Below the pieces are notes generated by a model. That model was given only the letters and a program-made list of their open reading frames with translations, searched no databases and was not told the DNA's origin. This document shows positions 26,055-33,761 of a stretch of 64,000 nt of DNA, piece after piece. This DNA comes from Nocardioides sp. JS614 (GTDB lineage Bacteria; Actinomycetota; Actinomycetes; Propionibacteriales; Nocardioidaceae). The translations under genes and the position numbers were made by a program. The DNA lies in contig NC_008699.1 in NCBI RefSeq assembly GCF_000015265.1, positions 1,178,001 through 1,242,000 of the forward strand, given 5' to 3'. Position 1 is the first letter of the stretch; each line of letters starts with the position of its first letter.

Positions 26055-26127
26055 GACGCGCGAGCGCGCACCGGCACGAACCCGTATGAACTCCTGAGAG
26101 CCAGTACGAACCGGTGGCCCGGGTGAC

Positions 26128-26157
26128 TCAAGTGGCGGCCCGTCCGCACCGATGACC
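26128..26157 (+). promoter_or_regulatory. WhiG-type promoter upstream of the GGDEF cyclase gene
   Basis: TCAAGT (26128-26133), 15 nt, CCGATGACC (26149-26157), as strong as the three pilus copies. It lies 73 bp after pilD and about 118 bp before the ATG at 26275, with no other gene between, so it most simply drives the diguanylate cyclase. Confidence 0.72.
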
Positions 26158-26274
26158 ACACCAACCACAGGGGGGAGCGCTGGGGGAGCGCGGAGGGCAT
26201 GACCGGTCCGGGGGGCGGTGCGGTCTACCGCAGAAGTCGGAATTTGTTCTAGGGCGGAAGGACCGGCGACTAGC

Positions 26275-28440
26275 ATGACGGGGAAGGGTGCGGCGCTCGG
26301 TGAGCCGCTGGTACCACTCGCCTCGAGGACGGACGGTCTCCTGGCCAGTCCGCCGCCGTCCGGGGGAATGATGCGCGAGATCGACCAGGGCCAGCTGTTG
26401 GCGAGCATCGCCGCGACCTCCCACGACTGCATCCTCTCCCTCGACTCCGACGCCAGGATCCGGTGGGCGAGCCCGGCGACCGAGCAGGTCCTCGGCTGGC
26501 GCCCCGACGACCTGGCCGGCTGCGAGCTCGGCGTGTTGTTCCCCCGCGACGGCAGCGAGCTGCGCGACGCCACGGTCGCCCGGCTGCTCACCGGCGAGCA
26601 GGTCGAGCCGTTCATCGACGCCGGCGTCCGTCGCGACGGCTCCTCGTTCAAGGCGCAGGTCACCCTCGGCCCGGTACACGGCCCCGGGGACGAGATCACC
26701 GGGGTGATCCTGATCCTGCGCGACGTGACCGCCCAGCTGCACGAGCAGCGCGAGCTGGCGCTCGCCCTCGAGATGTCCCGCGCACACTTCGACCAGGCGA
26801 CCACGGCGCAGGCGATCCTCGACCTGAGCGGCCGCCTCGAGTCGGTCAACCCCGCATGGTGCGACCTGTTCGGCCACGGCGAGGGCTGGTTCGCCGACTG
26901 CGCGATCATCGGCCTGGTCCACCCGCTCGACGCCGAGGACGTGCTGGCCCGGATCGCCCGGCTGCGGGCCGGTGAGATCGACTCGATCAGCTACCGCGGG
27001 CTGTTCCGCGACGCCGAGGGCGGCGACCTGCGGCTCCGGCTCGACGCGGCCCTGCTCCGCGAGCCCGGTGGCCGGCCGTACGCGATCGCGGCCTCGGTCG
27101 GCGACCCCGACGACCTCGACGGCCCCGGCGACCTCGAGGGCGGGGCGGGCGCGGTCGGTACGGCGGACGGGTCGGCGAGCGACCCCCAGGAGGCCCGCGG
27201 GCTTCGCGCCGAGGCCCTGGCCCGGCGGGCCTGGGACGCCGCGGTGGTCATGGACCGTCGGCTGCAGATCGTCTTCGTCGCCGGGGCGCTGGCGCGGCTG
27301 CTGCGCTACCGCCCCGACGAGCTGCTGCACCGCCGCGGCTCGGACTACGTCCACCCCGCCGACGCCCCCACCGTGTCCGGGATGCTGGGCCGGCTGCTGG
27401 CCGAGCCGCGCAGCGCCGAGCACGCGGTGCTGCGGGTCCACGACGGCGAGCAGCGGTGGCGCTGGGTGGAGGTGACCGCCACCAACTGTCTCGACGACCC
27501 CGAGATCGGGGGCATCGTCGCCAACGTCCGCGACGTCACCGAACGGGTCCGCACCGAGGAGGCGCTGAAGCTCTCCGAGGCGCTGCACCGGGCGATGGTC
27601 GAGACCGCCCAGGAAGGCATCATGGCCACCTCGCCCGAAGGCAAGGTGATGTTCGCCAACGAGACCGCCGCGGTGATCGTCGGCCGCCCGGTCGACGAGA
27701 TGTACGGCGCGGACCCGCGGCGGCTGTTCGGGCTGCCGGACGCGGACTCCGACGACGAGGTCGCCACCCACGAGGTCGTCCACCTGCGCCCCGACGGCAG
27801 CGAGCGGATCCTGGAGATCTCGCTGCGTCCGCTCAACAGCCGCGACGGCCGGCTCGGCTCGTTGGTCTCGATCTACGACGTCACCGACGCCCGGCACGCG
27901 GAGCGGGCGCTGCGCCGTCGAGCCCTGCACGACTCGCTGACCTCGCTGCCGAACCGCTACCTGTTCCTCGACCGGCTCGAGACCGCGGCCGCCCGGCAGC
28001 GCCGCTTCGAGGGCCGGGGGACCGCCGTGCTGTTCCTCGACCTCGATGGGTTCAAGCAGGTCAACGACGGCTTCGGCCACGAGGCCGGGGACGCGGTCCT
28101 GCGGGAGGTGGCGGCGCGGCTGCTGGCCTCGGTGCGCGGGACGGACACGGTCGGCCGCCTGGGCGGCGACGAGTTCGCGGTGATCTGCGAGGACACCGGC
28201 AGCGAGGAGGCGCTCGTGGTCGCCCAGCGCATCCTCGACGCCCTGCACGACCCGATCCGGGTCGGCGACCACGACCACCCGATCGGGCTGAGCATCGGGG
28301 TGGCGCTGGCACCGCCGTACGACTTCGACGAGCTGGTCCGCCGGGCCGACGAGGCGATGTACCGGGCCAAGCACGTCGGCGGCAGCCGGATCGCGGTGGC
28401 CGGTCAGGACGACGGCGAGGGGCCGGTGCCCACGGAGTAG
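26275..28440 (+). CDS. Diguanylate cyclase with N-terminal PAS domains
   Basis: About 721 aa, cytoplasmic. Three to four PAS-type sensor modules (roughly 35-160, 165-280, 310-425, 435-545) precede a GGDEF domain. The active site GGDEF at 630-634 is intact. RGTD, five residues upstream, is the RxxD inhibitory site, so product feedback is expected. It should make c-di-GMP from two GTP. There are no membrane segments, so the signal is probably cytoplasmic (redox, gas or ligand). Starts at 26368/26371 (after GGGGGA) are possible alternatives to 26275. Its 3' end overlaps the convergent phosphodiesterase gene by 37 bp. A WhiG-type promoter precedes it. Confidence 0.9.
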   Translation: MTGKGAALGEPLVPLASRTDGLLASPPPSGGMMREIDQGQLLASIAATSHDCILSLDSDARIRWASPATEQVLGWRPDDLAGCELGVLFPRDGSELRDATVARLLTGEQVEPFIDAGVRRDGSSFKAQVTLGPVHGPGDEITGVILILRDVTAQLHEQRELALALEMSRAHFDQATTAQAILDLSGRLESVNPAWCDLFGHGEGWFADCAIIGLVHPLDAEDVLARIARLRAGEIDSISYRGLFRDAEGGDLRLRLDAALLREPGGRPYAIAASVGDPDDLDGPGDLEGGAGAVGTADGSASDPQEARGLRAEALARRAWDAAVVMDRRLQIVFVAGALARLLRYRPDELLHRRGSDYVHPADAPTVSGMLGRLLAEPRSAEHAVLRVHDGEQRWRWVEVTATNCLDDPEIGGIVANVRDVTERVRTEEALKLSEALHRAMVETAQEGIMATSPEGKVMFANETAAVIVGRPVDEMYGADPRRLFGLPDADSDDEVATHEVVHLRPDGSERILEISLRPLNSRDGRLGSLVSIYDVTDARHAERALRRRALHDSLTSLPNRYLFLDRLETAAARQRRFEGRGTAVLFLDLDGFKQVNDGFGHEAGDAVLREVAARLLASVRGTDTVGRLGGDEFAVICEDTGSEEALVVAQRILDALHDPIRVGDHDHPIGLSIGVALAPPYDFDELVRRADEAMYRAKHVGGSRIAVAGQDDGEGPVPTE

Positions 28441-30887
28441 GCCCGGCACAGCGCGCCGGTCCGAGTCGCCTCCTCGGGGGACACGGCGGGGCTCCACAGC
28501 CAGCCCTGTCCCGCGTCGGCGCCGAGGCGGCGCAGCACGGCGGCGTGCGCGGGCGTCTCGACGCCCTCGGCGACGACCGAGAGGCCCATCGTGCGCGCCA
28601 GGTCGACGATCGAGCCGGTGATCGCGCGCGCGTGCTCGTCGGTGGCGACCTCCGCGACGAAGCTGCGGTCCACCTTGAGCACGGAGACCGGCAGCCGCCG
28701 CAGGTAGGCCAGCGAGCTGTGCCCGGTGCCGAAGTCGTCGACGGCCACCCGGAAGCCGTGTCGCCGCAGCCGTCCGAGCAGGTCCGCCGCCGCCGCAGGG
28801 TCGGTCATGGTCGCGCTCTCGGTGACCTCGAGGAGGACGTCCTGTGGGGCCGTCCCCGCCGTCTGGGCCGCCCGCAGGACGTGCTCCGCGAGCCCGGGAT
28901 CGGCCAGCGAGCGCGCCGAGACGTTGACGGCGACGTACGCCGTCGGCGGCAGCGCCCCCGACGCGCGGAGCTCCGCGGCCTCACGCAGCGCCCGCTCGAC
29001 CACCCAGCGGTCCAGGGTGGCGGCCAGGCCCTCGGCCTCGGCGATCTCGATGAAGGTCGACGGGGGCACCTGGCCGAGAAGCGGGTGCTGCCAGCGGCAC
29101 AGCGCCTCGACGCCGACCACCTCGCCGGAGGCCAGGCCGATCACGGGTTGGTAGTGCAGGGCCAGCTCGTCGGCGGCCAGCGACCGGGCGAGCTCCACGC
29201 CGAGCTCGAAGCGCTGCTCGGACACGGCGGCCGCTTCGGCGTCGTACGCCTGGACCCGGGCCCCGCCCGCGGCCTTCGCCGCCCGCAGCGCGGTCTCGGC
29301 GCGACGCACCAGCGCGCCGGCGGAGGGTGCGGGGGTCAGCGCCAGGCCGGCCGACGCGGTGAGCGTGACGTCGCCGCCGCCGGCCGGGAACGGCGGGCGC
29401 AACGCGCCGAGGGCGTCCTCGCCGATCGCCCGGGCCTCCTGCTCGTCGACGTCCTCGCAGATCACGAGGAACTGGTCGCCGCCGAACCGGGCGACGGTGT
29501 CGGTGGGCCGAACCGCCGCCGCCAGGCGGTGTGCGGTGTCGGCGAGGAGGGTGTCGCCCGCGGCGTGCCCGCGGGACTCGTTGACGACCCGGAACCGGTC
29601 CAGGTCGATGAGCAGCGCCGCCGTGGAGCGGGTCTCGCGGGCGAGGGCGTGCTCGAGACGGTCGCGCAGCAACGCCCGATTGGGCAGCCCGGTGAGGCCG
29701 TCGTGGAGGGCGGCGTCGCGCAGCTCCCGCTCGAGCCGCCGGGCGTCGGTCACGTCCGCGACCATCGCCAGCGATCCCTCGACGGCGCCGCCGGCGTCGT
29801 CGAGGGGGGAGGTCGACACGACCAGGGACCGCCGGCCGCCGTCCGGGTGCCGATAGGTCACCTCGTGCCGCTGGGTCCCGTCGTCGGTCCCGGCGGCGAG
29901 CACCCGGGTCATCGGCTGCTCGTGCGGGTCGAGCACCTCCAGGACCGGGCGGCCCAGGATCTCCTCGGCCTCCAGCCCGAGGATCTCCACCAGGCGCTGG
30001 TTGACGTACGCCGAGCGGCCGTCGGGTGCGGTCACCCACAGGCCCTCGTCGGCGTTGTCGGCGATCGCGCGGTAACGGCGCTCGGACGCGCGCAGCGCCG
30101 CCTCCGCCCGGACCCGGTCGGTCACGTCGCGCAGGTTGCAGACCACGCCGCCGACGGAGGTGTCGAGCAGGTTCGTGGCGGTGAGCTCCATCCAGTGCCA
30201 GGTGCCGCGGTGGTCGCGGAGCCGGGTCGTCGTGCCCACGCTGCCGCCCGCGCCGACGACCTCCGCCAGCACCGCCCGGGCGCGCTCGACGTCGTCGGGG
30301 TGGACGTAGTCCATCGCGTCGTTCGCCAGCACGTCCTCGATCGCGTGGCCGAGGACGCCGGTCATCGCGGGTGAGGCGAACAGCACGGTGGCGTCGGGGT
30401 CGAGCACCACGGCCAGGTCGCTGGCCCGCTGCGCGAGCGCGAGGAAGAAGTCCTCCTGCTGCCGGCGCCGGCGCTCGACGCTCTGCAGCAGGCTCAGGTC
30501 CTGGTAGACCACGAGTGCGCCGCTCGGCCGTGGGGACCCGTTGCGCACCGCGGTGGCGCTGGCCAGGGTCGGCACCGGCCGGCCGTCGGAGCGGCGCAGG
30601 ATCCGCTCGGCCTGGGTCGCGTCGGTCTCGGAGCGCAGCAGCCGCCCCAGGGCCCGGTCGGCCGCACCCTGGTCGGAGCGGTGGGCCAGGTCCCGGATCG
30701 GGCGGCCGGTGAGGCTTCCGGGTGGCCCGTCGAGCATCCGGGCGAAGGCGGGGTTGACCGCGACGAGCACGGCGTTCTCGTCGCACACCGCCTGCGGCAC
30801 GGGTGACCGCTCGAAGTGCTCGGCGTACGACGGGCCGGTCAGCGGGCCGAACCGGCTCCGGCGCCGTGGGCGCAGTCCGTGCCACAT
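28404..30887 (-). CDS. c-di-GMP phosphodiesterase: PAS x3, degenerate GGDQF, intact EAL
   Basis: 827 aa, no membrane segments. PAS modules lie at about 20-130, 145-270 and 275-385. The GGDEF domain has GGDQF at 469-473, with the essential Glu replaced by Gln, so cyclase activity is unlikely; RPTD still forms an I-site. The EAL domain is complete: Glu594 (EALCR), NVSARSL, LEVTES, DDFGTG, VLKVDRSF and AEGVET. Expected to hydrolyse c-di-GMP to pGpG, with the GGDQF domain perhaps binding GTP or c-di-GMP as a regulator. Convergent with the cyclase gene (37-bp tail overlap). No WhiG-type motif precedes it. Confidence 0.9.
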   Translation of the reverse strand: MWHGLRPRRRSRFGPLTGPSYAEHFERSPVPQAVCDENAVLVAVNPAFARMLDGPPGSLTGRPIRDLAHRSDQGAADRALGRLLRSETDATQAERILRRSDGRPVPTLASATAVRNGSPRPSGALVVYQDLSLLQSVERRRRQQEDFFLALAQRASDLAVVLDPDATVLFASPAMTGVLGHAIEDVLANDAMDYVHPDDVERARAVLAEVVGAGGSVGTTTRLRDHRGTWHWMELTATNLLDTSVGGVVCNLRDVTDRVRAEAALRASERRYRAIADNADEGLWVTAPDGRSAYVNQRLVEILGLEAEEILGRPVLEVLDPHEQPMTRVLAAGTDDGTQRHEVTYRHPDGGRRSLVVSTSPLDDAGGAVEGSLAMVADVTDARRLERELRDAALHDGLTGLPNRALLRDRLEHALARETRSTAALLIDLDRFRVVNESRGHAAGDTLLADTAHRLAAAVRPTDTVARFGGDQFLVICEDVDEQEARAIGEDALGALRPPFPAGGGDVTLTASAGLALTPAPSAGALVRRAETALRAAKAAGGARVQAYDAEAAAVSEQRFELGVELARSLAADELALHYQPVIGLASGEVVGVEALCRWQHPLLGQVPPSTFIEIAEAEGLAATLDRWVVERALREAAELRASGALPPTAYVAVNVSARSLADPGLAEHVLRAAQTAGTAPQDVLLEVTESATMTDPAAAADLLGRLRRHGFRVAVDDFGTGHSSLAYLRRLPVSVLKVDRSFVAEVATDEHARAITGSIVDLARTMGLSVVAEGVETPAHAAVLRRLGADAGQGWLWSPAVSPEEATRTGALCRAYSVGTGPSPSS

Positions 30888-30956
30888 GCGCGGCCGCCCT
30901 CCGATCTGCGGTCCCCCGAGTGGGACCGGGCGTGGGTCGGAAGGGTCGGTACCCGA

Positions 30957-33668
30957 TCAGCCGGCGGTTGAACCGTCCGCGGCGAACAGCTCCACGACGG
31001 GGGCGACGGCCGGGCCGTGGGCGGCGCAGTCGGCCGGGTGGTCGCCGTACTCCAGGGTCAGGGCGGCGGCCTCGTGCAGCCGGGCCCGCAGGTCGGTGGA
31101 GACGTCCTGGCTGAGCAGCGGCCGGGTCACGTGGCCGAGCTCGGCGTGCACGCCCACCTGATCGCCGGCCGCGGCGAGGCGGCGCAGTGCGGAGCCGACG
31201 ACGTGGTCGTAGCGGGCCTGGTCGAGGCGGCCGTCGGCCGAGGTGACCCGGCGCAGCGTCTCGTAGGCGTCCAGCTCGACCAGCTGTCCCCGGGCCAGTG
31301 CGGTGGCGTGCAGCGGGCCGAGCGAGCTGGCGAACGCCTCGCGGCGGGCCGCGGTGGTGACGACCAGCCAGGCCTGCCCGGACTCGATGCCGCCACGCAG
31401 GCAGCAGGTGGTGACCACGGTGGTGGGCGCAGACGGCTCGATGATCCGGCGCGACACCCGGGTGCTGCGCAACGGCGGGGCGGGGTCGGCGGTGCCGGCG
31501 GGCTGCAGGATCCGCGCCACCCGGGCGGCGGCGCGGCCGCCCGGCAGCTCGGCCATCGGCACGGCCGGGCTCCACCAGAACCCCTGGGCGCGGGCGCAGC
31601 CGAGGTCGCGCAGCAGCTCGCGCTGCTCGGCGGTCTCGATGCCCTCGGCGATGGTCTCGAGGCCCAGGCCCTTGGCGAGCCGCACGATCGCCTCGGTGAT
31701 CGCCAGGTCCTCGGGCCGCTCGACCGCGTTGCGGATGAACGACCGGTCGATCTTCACGCCGGTCACGGGCAGCTCGCGCAGGAAGCTGAGCGAGGAGTAG
31801 CCGGTCCCGAAGTCGTCGAGGGAGATCCCGACGCCCAGGTCGCGGAGCCCGGCGAGGGACGCGCGGGCGGCCTCGGGGTCGCGGGGCAGGGCGGTCTCGG
31901 TGGCCTCGAGGACCAGGGCTGCCGGCGGCAGCCCGGAGCGGTCGAGGACCTCGCCGACTGTGTCCACCAGGTTCGGCTCGTCCAGGGAGCGGGCGGAGAG
32001 GTTGACCGCCACGTGCACGCCGGGGGTGAGCTCGCCGGTGGCGAGCGCGGCGGCGGTCTGCCGGCAGGCGCGGTCGAGGACCCAATGGTCGAGGTCGGCC
32101 ACGAACCCGTGGGCCTCGGCGATCGGCACGAACGTCCCGGGCGGGACGGCGCCGCGGGTCGGGTGGTGCCACCTGGTCAGCGCCTCGAAGCCGACCATCC
32201 GGTCGCTGGTCAGGTCGACCACGGGCTGGAAGTGCACCTCGAGCCGGTCGTCATCGAGCGCGGCCCGCAGGTCGCCGGCCAGCAGCCGCTGCTCGCCGGC
32301 CAGGCGGGCCAGTGCCGGGTCGAAGACCTGGCTGCGGGCGCGGCCGCGCTTCTTGGCCTCGTACATCGCGGCGTCCGCGTGCTTGAGCAGGACCTCCGCG
32401 TCGCAGTCCAGGGGAGGGGCGACCGCGATCCCGACGCTGGCGCCGACCCGCAGCGCCCGGTGCTCGACCTGGATCGGTGCGCCGACGGCCTCGATGACCT
32501 GCTCGGCGAGCCGCCCGGCCGCCGCCACGTCGGTGTCGGGGCAGACCAGGACGAACTCGTCGCCGCCGATCCGCGCGACCACGTCGGTGGGGCGGGCCAG
32601 GACCCGCAGCCGGTCCGCGACCTCGGTGAGCACCCGGTCGCCGGTGAGGTGGCCGTGCACGTCGTTCGCGGCGCGGAACTGGTCGAGGTCCAGCAGCAGG
32701 GCGGCGACCGGGCGGCCACGGCGCCGGCCCTCGGCGATCGCCTGGGTGAGCCGGTAGGTGAGGAAGGAGCGGTTGGGGAGCCCGGTCAGCGCGTCGTGCA
32801 TGGTCTGGCGGACCAGCTCGGCCTCGAGCTCGAGGCGGTCGCTGATGTCGCGGGCGACCACGACCATGCCGCTGAGGCCGTCGCGGTGGTCGCGCAGCCC
32901 GGTGACGCTGATCGAGACCTGCGCCATCCGGCCGTCACGGGTGCGTCGCAGCGTGTCCAGTCCCTGGATCGCCTTCCCGGCGCGGACCATGGTGAGGATC
33001 CGCCGCGGCTCGTCGGACCCCGGCGGGTGGAGCGTGGCGATCGGGGCGCCGAGCATCTCGGCGGCGGGGAAGCCGTACAGGGCCTCGGCCCCGTCGTTCC
33101 ACGAGGTGACCAGCCCGTCGATCGTGGTGGTGAACACCGCGTCGGCGACCGACTCGACGATGCCGGTGAGCCGCGCGACCGCAGCCTCGGACTCCTGCAG
33201 GGCGGCCCGGACTCGGGCGTGCTCGACGGCCCGCCGGACCCGCCGCAGCCAGTCGCCGGTCAGGTCGGCCTGCTGGAGCACCAGGTCGGCGAGATCCTCG
33301 AGGGCCGCCGGGATCGTGGCGTCGTCGTCGACGACCAGCACCAGGGCGGCCGCACCGGCGTGGCCGCGCAGGGTGTCCGCGAGGTCGGCGGCGGCGACGT
33401 CGGGGGTGCCGACGTCGACCAGCACGCAGTCATAGGTGGAGGAGTCGAGGGCGACGAGCGCGGAGGGGAGGGTGAGCGCGTGGGTGACGAGGACGTCGCG
33501 GGCGACGGCGTTCGCGCTCGCCGCGACCGTGCTGCCCTCCCTCGACCCGTCGGTGACGACCAGGACCGTGGGCGGGCAGAGCGCCGATGGCACTCCTCCG
33601 CTCAACACCAGGAACTCCCTCCCAAGACGCCACTTCGGCCGGTCGGGAGGTTTCCGGAGGATTTCCAC
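30957..33668 (-). CDS. REC-like/PAS/GGDEF/EAL/MEDS c-di-GMP turnover protein
   Basis: 903 aa. The N-terminal receiver-like domain (about 33-155) keeps YDCVLVDVGTPD with a candidate phospho-Asp. A PAS domain follows (about 165-280). The GGDEF domain has an intact GGDEF (368-372) and an RPTD I-site. The EAL domain starts at Glu495 (EALTR) and keeps NLSARSL, LEATETA, DDFGTG, VKIDRSF and AEGIET. The C-terminal 160 residues (SGQAWLVVTTAARREAFASS, GQLVELDAYETL, HAELGHVTRPLL) look like a MEDS/DcmR-type sensory domain, a rare fusion. Both catalytic halves appear competent, so direction may depend on signals. The exact start is uncertain; a GTG near residue 21 is an alternative. Confidence 0.88.
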   Translation of the reverse strand: MEILRKPPDRPKWRLGREFLVLSGGVPSALCPPTVLVVTDGSREGSTVAASANAVARDVLVTHALTLPSALVALDSSTYDCVLVDVGTPDVAAADLADTLRGHAGAAALVLVVDDDATIPAALEDLADLVLQQADLTGDWLRRVRRAVEHARVRAALQESEAAVARLTGIVESVADAVFTTTIDGLVTSWNDGAEALYGFPAAEMLGAPIATLHPPGSDEPRRILTMVRAGKAIQGLDTLRRTRDGRMAQVSISVTGLRDHRDGLSGMVVVARDISDRLELEAELVRQTMHDALTGLPNRSFLTYRLTQAIAEGRRRGRPVAALLLDLDQFRAANDVHGHLTGDRVLTEVADRLRVLARPTDVVARIGGDEFVLVCPDTDVAAAGRLAEQVIEAVGAPIQVEHRALRVGASVGIAVAPPLDCDAEVLLKHADAAMYEAKKRGRARSQVFDPALARLAGEQRLLAGDLRAALDDDRLEVHFQPVVDLTSDRMVGFEALTRWHHPTRGAVPPGTFVPIAEAHGFVADLDHWVLDRACRQTAAALATGELTPGVHVAVNLSARSLDEPNLVDTVGEVLDRSGLPPAALVLEATETALPRDPEAARASLAGLRDLGVGISLDDFGTGYSSLSFLRELPVTGVKIDRSFIRNAVERPEDLAITEAIVRLAKGLGLETIAEGIETAEQRELLRDLGCARAQGFWWSPAVPMAELPGGRAAARVARILQPAGTADPAPPLRSTRVSRRIIEPSAPTTVVTTCCLRGGIESGQAWLVVTTAARREAFASSLGPLHATALARGQLVELDAYETLRRVTSADGRLDQARYDHVVGSALRRLAAAGDQVGVHAELGHVTRPLLSQDVSTDLRARLHEAAALTLEYGDHPADCAAHGPAVAPVVELFAADGSTAG

Positions 33669-33761
33669 CCGAGGCGAGGTTCAGTGTGGCGTGTGTGACG
33701 GATGTTTCGCAGCAATTCGGACGAGCCTGTCCAGACCGGCCTTGTGCGAGGATCCCGGCTC

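Noticed and set aside
28981..32172. 1063-codon minus-strand frame spanning two c-di-GMP genes
   Set aside because: Out of frame with both GGDEF/EAL proteins and very Arg/Pro-rich; a shadow.
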